64,000 bases of DNA, taken from the NCBI RefSeq assembly GCF_018127805.1, contig NZ_CP072334.1, forward strand, positions 593,501-657,500, in the 5' to 3' direction. The notes beneath the pieces are model-generated. The model did not search any database and had not been told where the DNA came from. It was given only the letters and a program-made list of their open reading frames with translations. Below, piece after piece: positions 36,166 through 46,200 of the stretch. Origin of the DNA: Prevotella sp. oral taxon 475. GTDB taxonomy: Bacteria > Bacteroidota > Bacteroidia > Bacteroidales > Bacteroidaceae. Position 1 is the stretch's first letter. Each line of letters begins with the position of its first letter. A program made the translations under genes and the position numbers.

Positions 36166-39100
36166 ATGATTCTTTTTTTTAAGACGCAGAAGGAAACCGT
36201 AATTGCAACGGAAGTTGACCACCAACCGCAACCAAACGAATTGGAGCGGCTGTGCTGGCTCTATGGCGACGCCACGCTGATGACGACGCAGGAGTTGGAG
36301 GGATTTTATGTGGGGCCACGCCGTGAAATGGTGACGCCCTGGAGCACGAATGCCGTTGAGATGACGCAAAATATGAATCTCGACGGCATTCTGCGTATCG
36401 AGGAGTTCTTCCCCGTGGCCAGTGCCAAAGCCGAGCACGACCCCATGCTGCAACGAATGTACGAGGGTATCGGGCAGGACGTGTTCCGTGTGGAGCGAGA
36501 ACCACAACCCGTCAAGCATGTGGAGAATCTGGAGGAATATAACGAGGCGGAAGGCTTGGCTTTGTCTGCCGATGAAATCACCTATCTGCATGAGATGGAA
36601 CGACAACTGGGACGACGGCTCACCGACTCGGAAGTGTTCGGCTTCGCACAGATCAACTCGGAACACTGTCGGCACAAAATCTTCGGCGGCAGGTTCGTTA
36701 TCGACGGCGAAGAACGCGAGTCGTCACTCTTCGAACTCATCAAGAAAACCACGGCCGAACATCCCGGACAAATTCTCTCGGCCTACAAAGACAACGTGGC
36801 CTTTGCCGCAGGGCCGGTGGTGGAACAGTTTGCTCCGGCAGACCCGACAACGGCCGACTTCTTCCGCGTGAAAGACATTGAAAGTGTCATCTCGCTCAAG
36901 GCCGAAACCCATAACTTTCCCACCACGGTGGAACCCTTCAACGGGGCGGCCACCGGAACGGGCGGAGAGATTCGCGACCGCATGGGCGGCGGCGTAGGCT
37001 CGTGGCCCATCGCCGGAACGGCCGTTTATATGACGTCTTACCCGCGGTTTGATGGCGGGCGCGAGTGGGAACGACTGCTGCCCGTTCGGCAGTGGCTGTA
37101 TCAGTCGCCCGAGGAGATTCTCATTAAAGCCTCGAACGGAGCCAGCGACTTTGGCAACAAATTCGGTCAGCCGATGATCGCCGGGTCAGTGCTCACGTTC
37201 GAACATCAGGAGGAGGGTCAGCCACTCTATGCCTACGACAAAGTGATTATGCTGGCCGGTGGCGTGGGCTACGGAACGCGGCGCGACTGTCTCAAGGTCG
37301 AACCCAAGAAAGGTAATAAGGTGGTGGTGGTTGGCGGCGACAACTACCGCATCGGACTCGGCGGCGGATCGGTCTCGTCGGTCGATACCGGGCGTTATGG
37401 CAACGGAATCGAACTCAACGCCATTCAGCGCGCTAACCCCGAAATGCAGAAACGGGCCTATAACTTGGTGCGAGCTCTGGTCGAGGGCAATGACAATCCT
37501 GTTGTTTCTATCCACGACCACGGCTCGGCCGGACATCTCAACTGTCTGAGCGAACTGGTGGAGACCTGCGGCGGAGAAATCGATATGGCGCAACTCCCCG
37601 TTGGCGACAAGACACTCTCGGCTAAAGAAATCATCGCCAATGAGAGTCAGGAACGTATGGGGCTGCTCATCGACGAGCAGCACATCGACCGCGTTCGGAA
37701 GATCGCTCAACGCGAGCGTGCCCCGCTCTATGTCGTGGGCGAGACCACGGGCGATGCACACTTCTCTTTCAAACAAGCCGATGGCACGAAGCCTTTCGAT
37801 CTGGAAGTGGCGCAGATGTTCGGTCACTCACCCCAAACGGTGATGAGAGATCAGAGTGTGGAACGTCACTATGCCCCCGTGGAATACAATGCTACGCCCG
37901 ACGGTGAAGAACTCAACGCTTATCTCGAACGCGTGTTGCAGCTCGAGGCCGTGGCCTGTAAAGACTGGCTCACGAATAAGGTAGACCGGTCGGTGACGGG
38001 TCGGGTGGCACGCCAACAGACGCAGGGCGAGATACAACTACCCCTGAGCGACTGCGGCGTCGTGGCCCTCGACTATCGTGGACGTGCCGGTGTGGCCACA
38101 GCTCTGGGACATGCCCCGCAGGCGGCACTGGCTTCGCCCGAAGCCGGGTCGGTGCTCTCGGTGGCCGAGTCGCTCACCAATTTGGTGTGGGCGCCGCTGG
38201 CCCACGGGCTTGGCGGTGTGAGCCTGTCGGCCAACTGGATGTGGCCTTGTCGCTCGCAGACCGGCGAAGATGCTCGACTCTACCAAGCCGTAGAAGCCTT
38301 GAGCGACTTCTGTTGTGCTATCGGCGTAAACGTCCCCACGGGAAAAGACTCCCTCTCGATGACCCAGCAATATCCCGACGGGCAGAAGGTGATTGCCCCG
38401 GGAACGGTGATTGTGAGTAGCGGCGGCGAAGTGTCGGATGTACGAGGCGTGGTGTCGCCCGTGCTGGTGAACGATAAGGACTCCACCTTATATTATATCG
38501 ACTTCTCCTTCGACGAGCAACGCCTCGGTGGAAGTGCCTTCGCCCAAAGCCTGGGCCGTGTGGGCGACGATGTGCCCACGGTGAAGAGTGCCGAATACTT
38601 CGTCGATGCTTTCTGTGCTGTGCAGGAACTCGTTCATCGCGGTTGGCTCTTGGCTGGGCACGATGTCTCTGCCGGCGGACTCATCACCACGCTCCTCGAG
38701 ATGACCTTCGCCAATCGTCATGGCGGTCTGCATATCGACCTGCATGAATTGGGAACAGCCGATGTCGTGTGCAATCTCTTTGCCGAAAATCCCGGCGTAG
38801 TGATTCAGGTGAGCGACGAGCGAAAGAAAGAGCTGCACGAATGGCTTGATAGTCAGGGTGTGGCCTATGCCGAAATCGGCCATCCTGTGCCCGATCGTCG
38901 CACGCTCACGGTAATGAAAGCCAATGCGGAATATGTCTTCGACATTGATGCTCTTCGCGAAACCTGGTTCCGCACCTCCTATCATCTCGATGCCCATCAG
39001 AGCCGGAACGGCATGGCCAAGAAACGCTGGCTGAACTACAAAAAACAGCCCATCGAACTGCGCTTCAATCCCGGCTTCACTGGTCGACTGGAGCAGTATG

Positions 39101-39879
39101 GTCTCGACCCCAACCGCCGCACGCCCAGCGGCATCCGTGCTGCTATTATTCGTGAGAAAGGCACCAATGGCGAGCGCGAGATGGCCTACGCTCTTTATCT
39201 GGCAGGGTTTGACGTGAAGGATGTGACGATGACCGACCTCATCGCCGGTCGCGAGACACTGGAAGACATTCGACTGATCGTCTTCTGCGGCGGATTTTCC
39301 AACTCCGATGTTCTCGGTTCGGCCAAGGGTTGGGCAGGAGCCTTCCTCTATAACCCCAAGGCCAAAGAAGCCCTCGATCGTTTCTACGCTCGCCCCGATA
39401 CCCTCTCGCTGGGTATCTGCAACGGTTGTCAGCTCATGGTAGAGCTCAATCTCATCAACCCCGAGCACGAACACCGCACCCACCTCTGCCATAACACCTC
39501 GCAGAAGTTCGAAAGCTGCTTCCTGGGGCTCACCATCCCCGAGAATCACAGCGTGATGCTGAGTTCGCTCAGCGGGAGCAAACTTGGTTTGTGGGTGGCG
39601 CATGGCGAAGGTCGGTTCTATCTGCCCGAGGCCGAAGACCGCTATCACGTTATTGCCAAATACAACTACGCCGAATATCCAGGCAACCCGAATGGATCGG
39701 ACTATAACGTGGCTGGCATTTGTTCTGCCGACGGTCGCCACCTGGCGATGATGCCCCACCTCGAGCGTGCCATCTTCCCCTGGCAGAACGCCTATTATCC
39801 CCGCGAACGCCGTGCCGACGAGCTCACACCCTGGATGGAAGCCTTTGTCAATGCCCGAGAGTGGGTGAAATCGCATTGA
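36166..39879 (+). CDS. purL: Phosphoribosylformylglycinamidine synthase, large single-chain type
   Basis: PurL makes FGAM from FGAR, glutamine and ATP in purine synthesis. The 1237-residue protein is the fused form. An N-terminal part with a linker (GFAQINSEHCRHKIF) leads to two AIRS-like halves (SLKAETHNFPTTVEPFNGAA and the glycine-rich GLGGGSVSS), and a C-terminal glutaminase domain has the nucleophile in GICNGCQLM and the His in MMPHLERAIFPWQ. I chose the ATG at 36166 because it gives MILFFKT, the usual start in related proteins. The 41-bp array lies just after the stop. Confidence 0.96.
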   Translation: MILFFKTQKETVIATEVDHQPQPNELERLCWLYGDATLMTTQELEGFYVGPRREMVTPWSTNAVEMTQNMNLDGILRIEEFFPVASAKAEHDPMLQRMYEGIGQDVFRVEREPQPVKHVENLEEYNEAEGLALSADEITYLHEMERQLGRRLTDSEVFGFAQINSEHCRHKIFGGRFVIDGEERESSLFELIKKTTAEHPGQILSAYKDNVAFAAGPVVEQFAPADPTTADFFRVKDIESVISLKAETHNFPTTVEPFNGAATGTGGEIRDRMGGGVGSWPIAGTAVYMTSYPRFDGGREWERLLPVRQWLYQSPEEILIKASNGASDFGNKFGQPMIAGSVLTFEHQEEGQPLYAYDKVIMLAGGVGYGTRRDCLKVEPKKGNKVVVVGGDNYRIGLGGGSVSSVDTGRYGNGIELNAIQRANPEMQKRAYNLVRALVEGNDNPVVSIHDHGSAGHLNCLSELVETCGGEIDMAQLPVGDKTLSAKEIIANESQERMGLLIDEQHIDRVRKIAQRERAPLYVVGETTGDAHFSFKQADGTKPFDLEVAQMFGHSPQTVMRDQSVERHYAPVEYNATPDGEELNAYLERVLQLEAVACKDWLTNKVDRSVTGRVARQQTQGEIQLPLSDCGVVALDYRGRAGVATALGHAPQAALASPEAGSVLSVAESLTNLVWAPLAHGLGGVSLSANWMWPCRSQTGEDARLYQAVEALSDFCCAIGVNVPTGKDSLSMTQQYPDGQKVIAPGTVIVSSGGEVSDVRGVVSPVLVNDKDSTLYYIDFSFDEQRLGGSAFAQSLGRVGDDVPTVKSAEYFVDAFCAVQELVHRGWLLAGHDVSAGGLITTLLEMTFANRHGGLHIDLHELGTADVVCNLFAENPGVVIQVSDERKKELHEWLDSQGVAYAEIGHPVPDRRTLTVMKANAEYVFDIDALRETWFRTSYHLDAHQSRNGMAKKRWLNYKKQPIELRFNPGFTGRLEQYGLDPNRRTPSGIRAAIIREKGTNGEREMAYALYLAGFDVKDVTMTDLIAGRETLEDIRLIVFCGGFSNSDVLGSAKGWAGAFLYNPKAKEALDRFYARPDTLSLGICNGCQLMVELNLINPEHEHRTHLCHNTSQKFESCFLGLTIPENHSVMLSSLSGSKLGLWVAHGEGRFYLPEAEDRYHVIAKYNYAEYPGNPNGSDYNVAGICSADGRHLAMMPHLERAIFPWQNAYYPRERRADELTPWMEAFVNAREWVKSH

Positions 39880-39886
39880 AAAAACC

Positions 39887-40117
39887 GTCGGGGGTATCCC
39901 GACATGCAGAAAAGAAGGAAAATGGGTCGTCGGCACCTGCCGACGACCCAAAAATGAGAAAAACAAGCTTTCGGCACCTGCCGAAACGCAGAAAATGAAA
40001 AAAATGGGGCTTCGGCACCCGCCGACGGGCTATTTTTCTTCAAAACGAGCTTTCGGCAGGTGCCGAAGCCTCAAAAATGGAAAAAACAAGCCGTCGGCAC
40101 CTGCCGACAAACATTCA
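39887..40117. repeat. 41-bp tandem palindrome array A, core CGGCACCTGCCG
   Basis: Six palindromic cores have centres at about 39895, 39936.5, 39977.5, 40018.5, 40059.5 and 40100.5, a 41-bp period. The first core is different (GTCGGG and CCCGAC arms); the others read CGGCACCTGCCG or one variant, and the fifth is reversed (CGGCAGGTGCCG). The spacers are A-rich; four of them resemble AAAAATGAGAAAAACAAG, and the one before the reversed core is T-rich. The array lies between purL and the chromate transporter gene. Confidence 0.85.
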
Positions 40118-40123
40118 ACCGCT

Positions 40124-40675
40124 ATGACATCGCAATACGGACTTGCCTTTCGCACATTTTTTAAAATCGGGCTCTTCACCCTCGGCGGCGGATATGCCAT
40201 GATTCCCATCATCGAGGCCGAGGTGGTGGAGAAAAACGGGTGGATCAAGAAGGAAGAGTTTCTCGACCTCATCGCCGTTGCGCAGAGCTGTCCCGGTGTG
40301 TTTGCCATCAATCTGAGCATCTTCATCGGCTATCGAATGAGGAAGTTGCGCGGAGCCCTCTGCACCAGTTTGGGCACGGCCCTGCCCTCGTTGCTCATCA
40401 TCCTGGCGGTGGCTATGTTTTTCCATCAGTTCCAAGACAACCCGGTGGTGGCAGCTCTGTTCCGCGGCATCCGACCGGCGGTGGTGGCCCTCATCGCCGC
40501 CCCCACGTTCGGATTGGCCAAGGATGCGCGAATCACACTCGCCACGTGCTGGATTCCGTTGGTCTGCGCCCTGCTCATCTGGGCTTTGGGCGTGAATCCT
40601 GTTTATATCATCATTGCGGCGGGCCTGGGTGGCTATCTCTATGGCCGATTGATTCAACCCACCGAGGAGAATTGA
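40124..40675 (+). CDS. Chromate transporter family protein, single-domain
   Basis: The 183-residue protein is one CHR domain with the FTLGGGYAMIPII motif at about residues 20-32, SCPGVFAINLSIFIGYR after it, and five or six membrane segments. In this phylum short CHR proteins usually come as adjacent pairs; here only one is present and the next gene is an ABC transporter. The start ATG at 40124 follows the last repeat unit by a few bases. Longer frames run back through the repeat array and are not likely. Confidence 0.88.
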   Translation: MTSQYGLAFRTFFKIGLFTLGGGYAMIPIIEAEVVEKNGWIKKEEFLDLIAVAQSCPGVFAINLSIFIGYRMRKLRGALCTSLGTALPSLLIILAVAMFFHQFQDNPVVAALFRGIRPAVVALIAAPTFGLAKDARITLATCWIPLVCALLIWALGVNPVYIIIAAGLGGYLYGRLIQPTEEN

Positions 40676-40687
40676 CAGTTGAGGCTT

Positions 40688-42379
40688 ATGAATTGGAAAT
40701 CGCTATTGAAAATACCTAAGAATCGCTATTCGGCAACCTCCCTTCTGCGCTGGCTATGGCTGGTGTGGAAAGGCAATCGCCTGCAGGCCGTATTGAATGC
40801 CTCGATCGGTGTGTTGCAGGTGGCGGCCAGTTTGGGGCAGGTGTGGGCCGTGAAGCATGCCATTGACGTGGCATCGGGGGCGATACAGGGGTCGGTCTAT
40901 CGCGCCGTGGCCCTGATGGGACTGCTCATTCTGGTCGACTTCTCTCTCTCGATAGCCAGTACCTGGGTGCGCAGCATCCTGGGCATCAAAGCGCAGAACA
41001 GAATGCAGCAACGCATGCTCGACCGACTGCTACGTTCGCAGTGGCATGGACGGGGAGAGCTTCACTCGGGCGATGTGCTCAACCGACTGGAACAGGATGT
41101 GAGCCAAGTCGTCGTTTTTCTCACCGAGACCATTCCGTCCTCGCTCTCGGTGTTGACCATGTTTGTCGGAGCCTTTTTCTATCTCTTCTCCATGGATCGA
41201 TTGCTGGCTTTCGTCACCGTTGGCATCATTCCCATTTTTATTCTTGTAAGTCGCACCTATGTGGGACGGATGCGGCAGTTCACCCGTAAAGTGCGCGACT
41301 CCGACAGTAAGGTGCAGAGCGTGCTACAAGAAACCATCCAGAACCGAATGCTCATCAAAACTCTCGAGAGCACTACGGTCATGGTAGACAAACTGGGCGA
41401 CACCCAGGGCGAACTGCGCCGGCATGTGGTGCGGCGGACGGTCTTCTCGGTGTTCTCCAACCTCGTGCTCAACTTCGGGTTTGCCCTGGGCTACCTCGTG
41501 GCTTTCCTCTGGGCCGCTATCCGGCTCTCCCATCACACCCTGAGCTTCGGCGGAATGACGGCCTTCCTCCAACTCGTCAACCGCATCCAGGGGCCGGCCC
41601 GGAATCTTACGAAGCTGGCCCCCGCCTTCGTTGCCGTTTTCACTGCTGCCGAACGATTGATGGAACTCGAAGAAAACCCGCTCGAGGAACAAGGCGATCC
41701 CATCCTTCTGCCCTCGCCCTGCGGCGTGCGTCTGAGTGGAGTGAGTTATGCCTACAGCGACGAAGAGCGAACCATCCTCAAAGATCTCGACTTCGATTTT
41801 CCTCCCGGCAGTTGCACCGCTGTGCTGGGCGAGACTGGTGCCGGAAAAACCACTCTCATCCGTCTGCTTCTCGCCCTCGTGACTCCGCAGCAGGGACGAG
41901 TCGAAATCTATGCCGGCGACACCCACCTTCCCCTCTCTCCGCTCACGCGCTGCAACTTCGTTTACGTGCCGCAGGGCAATACGCTGCTGAGCGGAACCAT
42001 CCGCGACAATCTGCGACTGGGTAACTTGTCGGCCACCGACGAGGAAATGATCGAAGCTCTACACCGCAGCTGTGCCGACTTTGTCATGGAACTGCCTCAA
42101 GGCCTCGACACTGTCTGCAGCGAACTGGGTGGCGGACTCAGCGAAGGTCAGGCTCAGCGCATCGGCATCGCCCGTGCTCTCTTGCGCAACCGCAGCATCA
42201 TGCTCTTCGACGAGGCCACCAGTGCCCTCGACCCCGACACTGAACGTCAACTGCTGCATAACATTCTCTCCACCCACGACCGAACCATCATTTTCATCAC
42301 CCATCGCCTGGCCGTGGTAGACTATTGCGACCAAACGCTGCAACTCTCACGAATCGAAAAACAAAACGCCCCCGTATGA
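40688..42379 (+). CDS. ABC transporter, fused permease and ATPase
   Basis: The 563-residue half-transporter has a six-segment membrane domain (about residues 20-310) and an ATPase domain with Walker A GETGAGKTT, signature LSEGQAQRIG, Walker B IMLFDEATSALD and the H-loop ITHRL. It should work as a homodimer and export a lipid, peptide or drug. It starts 12 bases after the chromate transporter stop. Its TGA stop overlaps the next ATG (ATGA), so it is coupled to the FAH gene. Confidence 0.93.
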   Translation: MNWKSLLKIPKNRYSATSLLRWLWLVWKGNRLQAVLNASIGVLQVAASLGQVWAVKHAIDVASGAIQGSVYRAVALMGLLILVDFSLSIASTWVRSILGIKAQNRMQQRMLDRLLRSQWHGRGELHSGDVLNRLEQDVSQVVVFLTETIPSSLSVLTMFVGAFFYLFSMDRLLAFVTVGIIPIFILVSRTYVGRMRQFTRKVRDSDSKVQSVLQETIQNRMLIKTLESTTVMVDKLGDTQGELRRHVVRRTVFSVFSNLVLNFGFALGYLVAFLWAAIRLSHHTLSFGGMTAFLQLVNRIQGPARNLTKLAPAFVAVFTAAERLMELEENPLEEQGDPILLPSPCGVRLSGVSYAYSDEERTILKDLDFDFPPGSCTAVLGETGAGKTTLIRLLLALVTPQQGRVEIYAGDTHLPLSPLTRCNFVYVPQGNTLLSGTIRDNLRLGNLSATDEEMIEALHRSCADFVMELPQGLDTVCSELGGGLSEGQAQRIGIARALLRNRSIMLFDEATSALDPDTERQLLHNILSTHDRTIIFITHRLAVVDYCDQTLQLSRIEKQNAPV

Positions 42380-42993
42380 AGATTCTCGGAATCGAAACCA
42401 ACTACGCCCCGCACAATAAAATGTCTCACGAGGCGTTATCTATACCGAAGGAACCGGTGATCTTCACCAAGCCCGACTCGGCTCTTCTCAAAGGTGGAAA
42501 GCCGTTCTTCGTGCCCGACTTCATGGGTCCCGTCCATTTTCAGGCCGTTCTGGCTGTGCGTATCTGCCGACTGGGGAAATCGATTCCCGAGCGTTTCGCC
42601 CACCGATATTATGATGCCTTGACGCTCGGCATCGATTTTACGGCTGTCGGTTGGCAAGAGAGGCTTCGAGCCGAGGGTTTGCCCTGGGACGTATGCAAGG
42701 GATTCGACGGATCGGCTGCCCTGGGCGAGTGGGTTTCGAAAGAGACGCTCCCCGCTATAACCGACCTCTGTTTCTGTCTCCATCGCAATGGGCAGACCGT
42801 GCAAGAGGGGCACGCCGGTGGGATGCTCTTCCCCGTCGAGAGGCTCATCGCCTATATCAGTCGATTCTTTACCCTCAAAACCGGCGACATCCTCTATACC
42901 GGTGCTCCACAGGGCTCGCACGAGGCCTGCATAGACGATTATCTTGAAGGGTTTCTCGACCATCGAAAAGTGCTCGATATGCGATGCAAGTAA
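42376..42993 (+). CDS. Fumarylacetoacetate hydrolase family protein
   Basis: The 205-residue protein is of the short FAH type: PDSALLKGGKPFFVPDF near residue 32, GKSIPERFAHRYYDALTLGIDFTA, and the C-terminal GDILYTGAPQGS. Members act on acylpyruvates, oxaloacetate or similar keto acids and bind Mg or Mn. Its place after the ABC gene with an ATGA overlap suggests joint expression but gives no clear pathway. The 41-bp array B follows the gene. Confidence 0.87.
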   Translation: MKILGIETNYAPHNKMSHEALSIPKEPVIFTKPDSALLKGGKPFFVPDFMGPVHFQAVLAVRICRLGKSIPERFAHRYYDALTLGIDFTAVGWQERLRAEGLPWDVCKGFDGSAALGEWVSKETLPAITDLCFCLHRNGQTVQEGHAGGMLFPVERLIAYISRFFTLKTGDILYTGAPQGSHEACIDDYLEGFLDHRKVLDMRCK

Positions 42994-43051
42994 AACGAGA
43001 CGGACAACGCATCACGCATGACTGGCAACTCAAAAACAGAAGGGAATGCGC

Positions 43052-43231
43052 TTCCCAAGGTTGGGAAAGGTCGAAAACAACAAAAAACAGGTTTCCCAAA
43101 GTTGGGAGAACTTAAAAATAAGAACAAGTGAGCTTCCCAAACTTGGGAAAGCCTAAAAACAGAACAAACGAGGCTTCCCAACTTTGGGAGAGCTTAAAAA
43201 TAAGAAAAAGCGAGCTTCCCAAGATTGGGAA
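43052..43231. repeat. 41-bp tandem palindrome array B, core TTCCCAAnnTTGGGAA
   Basis: Five cores have centres at 43059.5, 43100.5, 43141.5, 43182.5 and 43223.5, an exact 41-bp period. The two middle bases vary (GG, AG, AC, CT, GA). Spacers are A-rich (AAAAATAAGAAMAA, often followed by AGCTT) and match those of array A in phase. A sixth spacer runs into porU. A spacer-like stretch also precedes the first core. Confidence 0.9.
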
Positions 43232-43240
43232 AGATAGAGA

Positions 43241-46200
43241 ATGAGAAAATCAAGATTTCACACACTTTCCATAAGGTTCACCCTTGGTCTGTTGCTCCTT
43301 CTGTTGGGACAGCAGGCGGTGGCGCAACGATTTTTCAACCTCACCTACGATCAGGTACGGGTAGACAGTCTCATGCCCCACTTTGGCTACAGCATTCCGC
43401 TCCAAGGTCATTGGCAAGATTCGCTTTACACCGTTTCCATCGTCTATCCCGACTTTGTCGAGATGACCCCACGAGACATTGCTGCCTATCGCCGCCTTTC
43501 GGATGAGAGGCCGCCATCTTTGCCCGTCGTAACTCAGCGCATCGCTCTCGACCGCAAACGGCCCGCACTCCACGTTGGCTTCTGCCCGCTGGTGTTTCGG
43601 GAGGGAAAGTATCGTATGCTCGTCAGTTTCATGCTCAAGGTAGAGGCCAAGGCTCTGAAACGCTCGCAGCGCAAGGCTGCTGCCACGCGTGCCACGGCAG
43701 CCTCTGGGAGATACGCCGCACACTCGGTGCTCTCGACAGGGCGATGGGCTAAGATTCGCGTTTCGGCCAGTGGCGTGTATGAACTCACTGAAGCTCTGGT
43801 ACGTCGGGCCGGATTCAGCGATCTCAGTCGGGTGAAAGTGTATGGCTACGGTGGAAATCTGCAAAACGAAACGCTCCTCGAGGCCGATCTCAAAGCCTAC
43901 GATGACTTGCACGAAGTGCCTACCTGCACCGTGGGCGGCCGCCGACTATTTTATGCTCGTGGTCCTGTGAGCTGGCCTTCGGTTACGGCCACGCAGCGCA
44001 TCCGCAATCCCTATTCCGACTACGGCTACTATTTTCTTACACAGGACGACGCCCCGCCTCAGACTCTCGACGAGACCGCGTTCCTGGCCTCGTTCTATCC
44101 CGCCGCAGACGATTATCACACACTGCACGAGGTGGATGATTTCGCCTGGTATCAGGGCGGTCGCAATCTTTTTGAAGATGCCCCCATCGCTGCCGGCTCT
44201 TCCAAAACCTATACTTTGGCTGCGCCTGTAGCCGAGGCGGCAGGGAAGATGAGCATTACGCTCTCAGCCGGCAGTTCCAGCACGGCCCGGGTGATGATGG
44301 ACGGACGCGTAATTGGCTCGATGGATATTCGGCTCGGTAGCTACGATAAGGGTAGTTCGCAGACGCTCGTCCAAAGCGTCACGCGCTTCCTACCCGTCAA
44401 CGAGATTCAGGTGGAGGTAACGGGCGGCGGTCCCGTTCGGGTGGACCACATCGCCCTTACCTGTAACGAGCCTCGCCCCGCACCTAATCTTTGGACCGAT
44501 GCTTTTCCCGTGCCCGAATATGTCTACAACATTACCCCGCAAGACCTTCATGCTCACACCGCCGCCGACATGGTGATCATCATTCCCACTTCGCAAAAGT
44601 TGCTGGCGCAGGCACAACGGCTGCAAACTTTTCATGAGCAGCGCGACGGACTGCGGGTGAGAATCGTTCCGGCCGACGAAATCTATAACGAGTTCTCCAG
44701 TGGTACGCCCGATGCCAATGCCTACCGGCGATATCTCAAGATGCTCTACGACCGTGCCGAATCCTCTGTTGACATGCCTCGCTATCTGCTCCTCTTCGGC
44801 GACTGTGCCTGGGACAATCGCATGCGAACGGCCGACTGGCGAGCGGCTTCCGTCGACGACTATTTATTGTGCTACGAGAGCGAGAACTCCTTTAATGAGG
44901 TGGAATGTTACGTCGACGACGGATTCTTTGCTCTTCTCGATGATGGAGAGGGTTCCAATCCGCAGGAGATCGACCAACTCGACCTGGCCGTGGGAAGATT
45001 TCCCGTTGTCAGCGAGTCCGATGCCAAGACGCTCGTCGATAAAACTATCGCCTATGCCACCAATCGGAACGCTGGTGCCTGGCAAAACACGCTCGTCTTC
45101 ATGGGCGATGACGGCAATAACAATCTGCACATGCGGGATGTCAACGAGGTGGCTGAAGACGTGGCCGCCACACACCCCGGCTACTTGGTGAAGAAAGTAA
45201 TGTGGGACACCTATAAACGCGAATCCAGTTCTACGGGCTACTCCTATCCCGAGGTGACGGCCGTTGTCAAGCAATATCAGCAATCGGGTGCGCTGGTGAT
45301 GGACTATGCTGGCCATGGTCGAACGGATCAGGTCTCGCATGAATCGGTACTTCGACTCAACGACTTCAAGAGTTTCTCCAACAAGAATCTGCCGCTCTGG
45401 GTCACCGCCTCGTGCGATATTATGCCTTTCGATGGTTCCGTTCCCACTATCGGCGAGGCTGCTATCCTCAATCCCCATGGCGGTGCCGTAGCCTTTTTCG
45501 GAACTACTCGCACTGTCTACGCTTACTACAACAAACTCATCAACCGTGCTTATCTGCGCTATGTGCTTAGCGACGTTGGTGGTCGGCCCGTCTCTATCGG
45601 CGAGGCCCAACGGCTGGCTAAGAATCTCATGATTACCAGCGGACAGGATCGAACGACCAACAAACTGCAATATTCGCTTCTGGGCGATCCGGCCCTTGTG
45701 CTCAATCGGCCTACGGCTCGCGTGGTGGTCGATTCGATCAACGGTCTCGATGTCGCCTCCCATCAACCTTCGCTTAAGGCTGGCAGTATTGTCACCGTGA
45801 AGGGGCACGTAGAGGGATATCCTACCTTCGAGGGCGTTGTGACGGCCACTGTGAGAGATAAAAAGGAAGACATCACTTGTAGACTGAACAATACTTCGAA
45901 AGAGGGAGCTGAAACGCCGTTCCAATACACCGACCGACTGAATACGCTTTATCACGGAGCTGATAGCGTGCGTGGTGGAAAGTTCTCCTTTGTTTTTGCC
46001 GTTCCCAGGGATATTCGTTACGACAGCGGTACGGGACTGATGAACCTCTACGCCGTAGACAATGCCCATACGGTGAAAGCCCACGGAGCCTGCGACCGTT
46101 TCACCGTAGGTGGAGCCTCTATGACGCATAACGACTCCATCGGGCCCTCCATCTACTGTTATCTCAACTCGCCTGCTTTTGTCGATGGCGGCAATGTGAA

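Noticed and set aside
38488..39966. Long open frame (492 codons) on the minus strand opposite purL
   Set aside because: It is antisense to a well-supported gene, its product has no recognisable motif, and long antisense frames are common in GC-rich coding DNA of this base use.
39887..43231. CRISPR array as explanation for the 41-bp arrays
   Set aside because: The palindromic cores are short, the spacers are alike and A-rich, and no cas gene is in the window.
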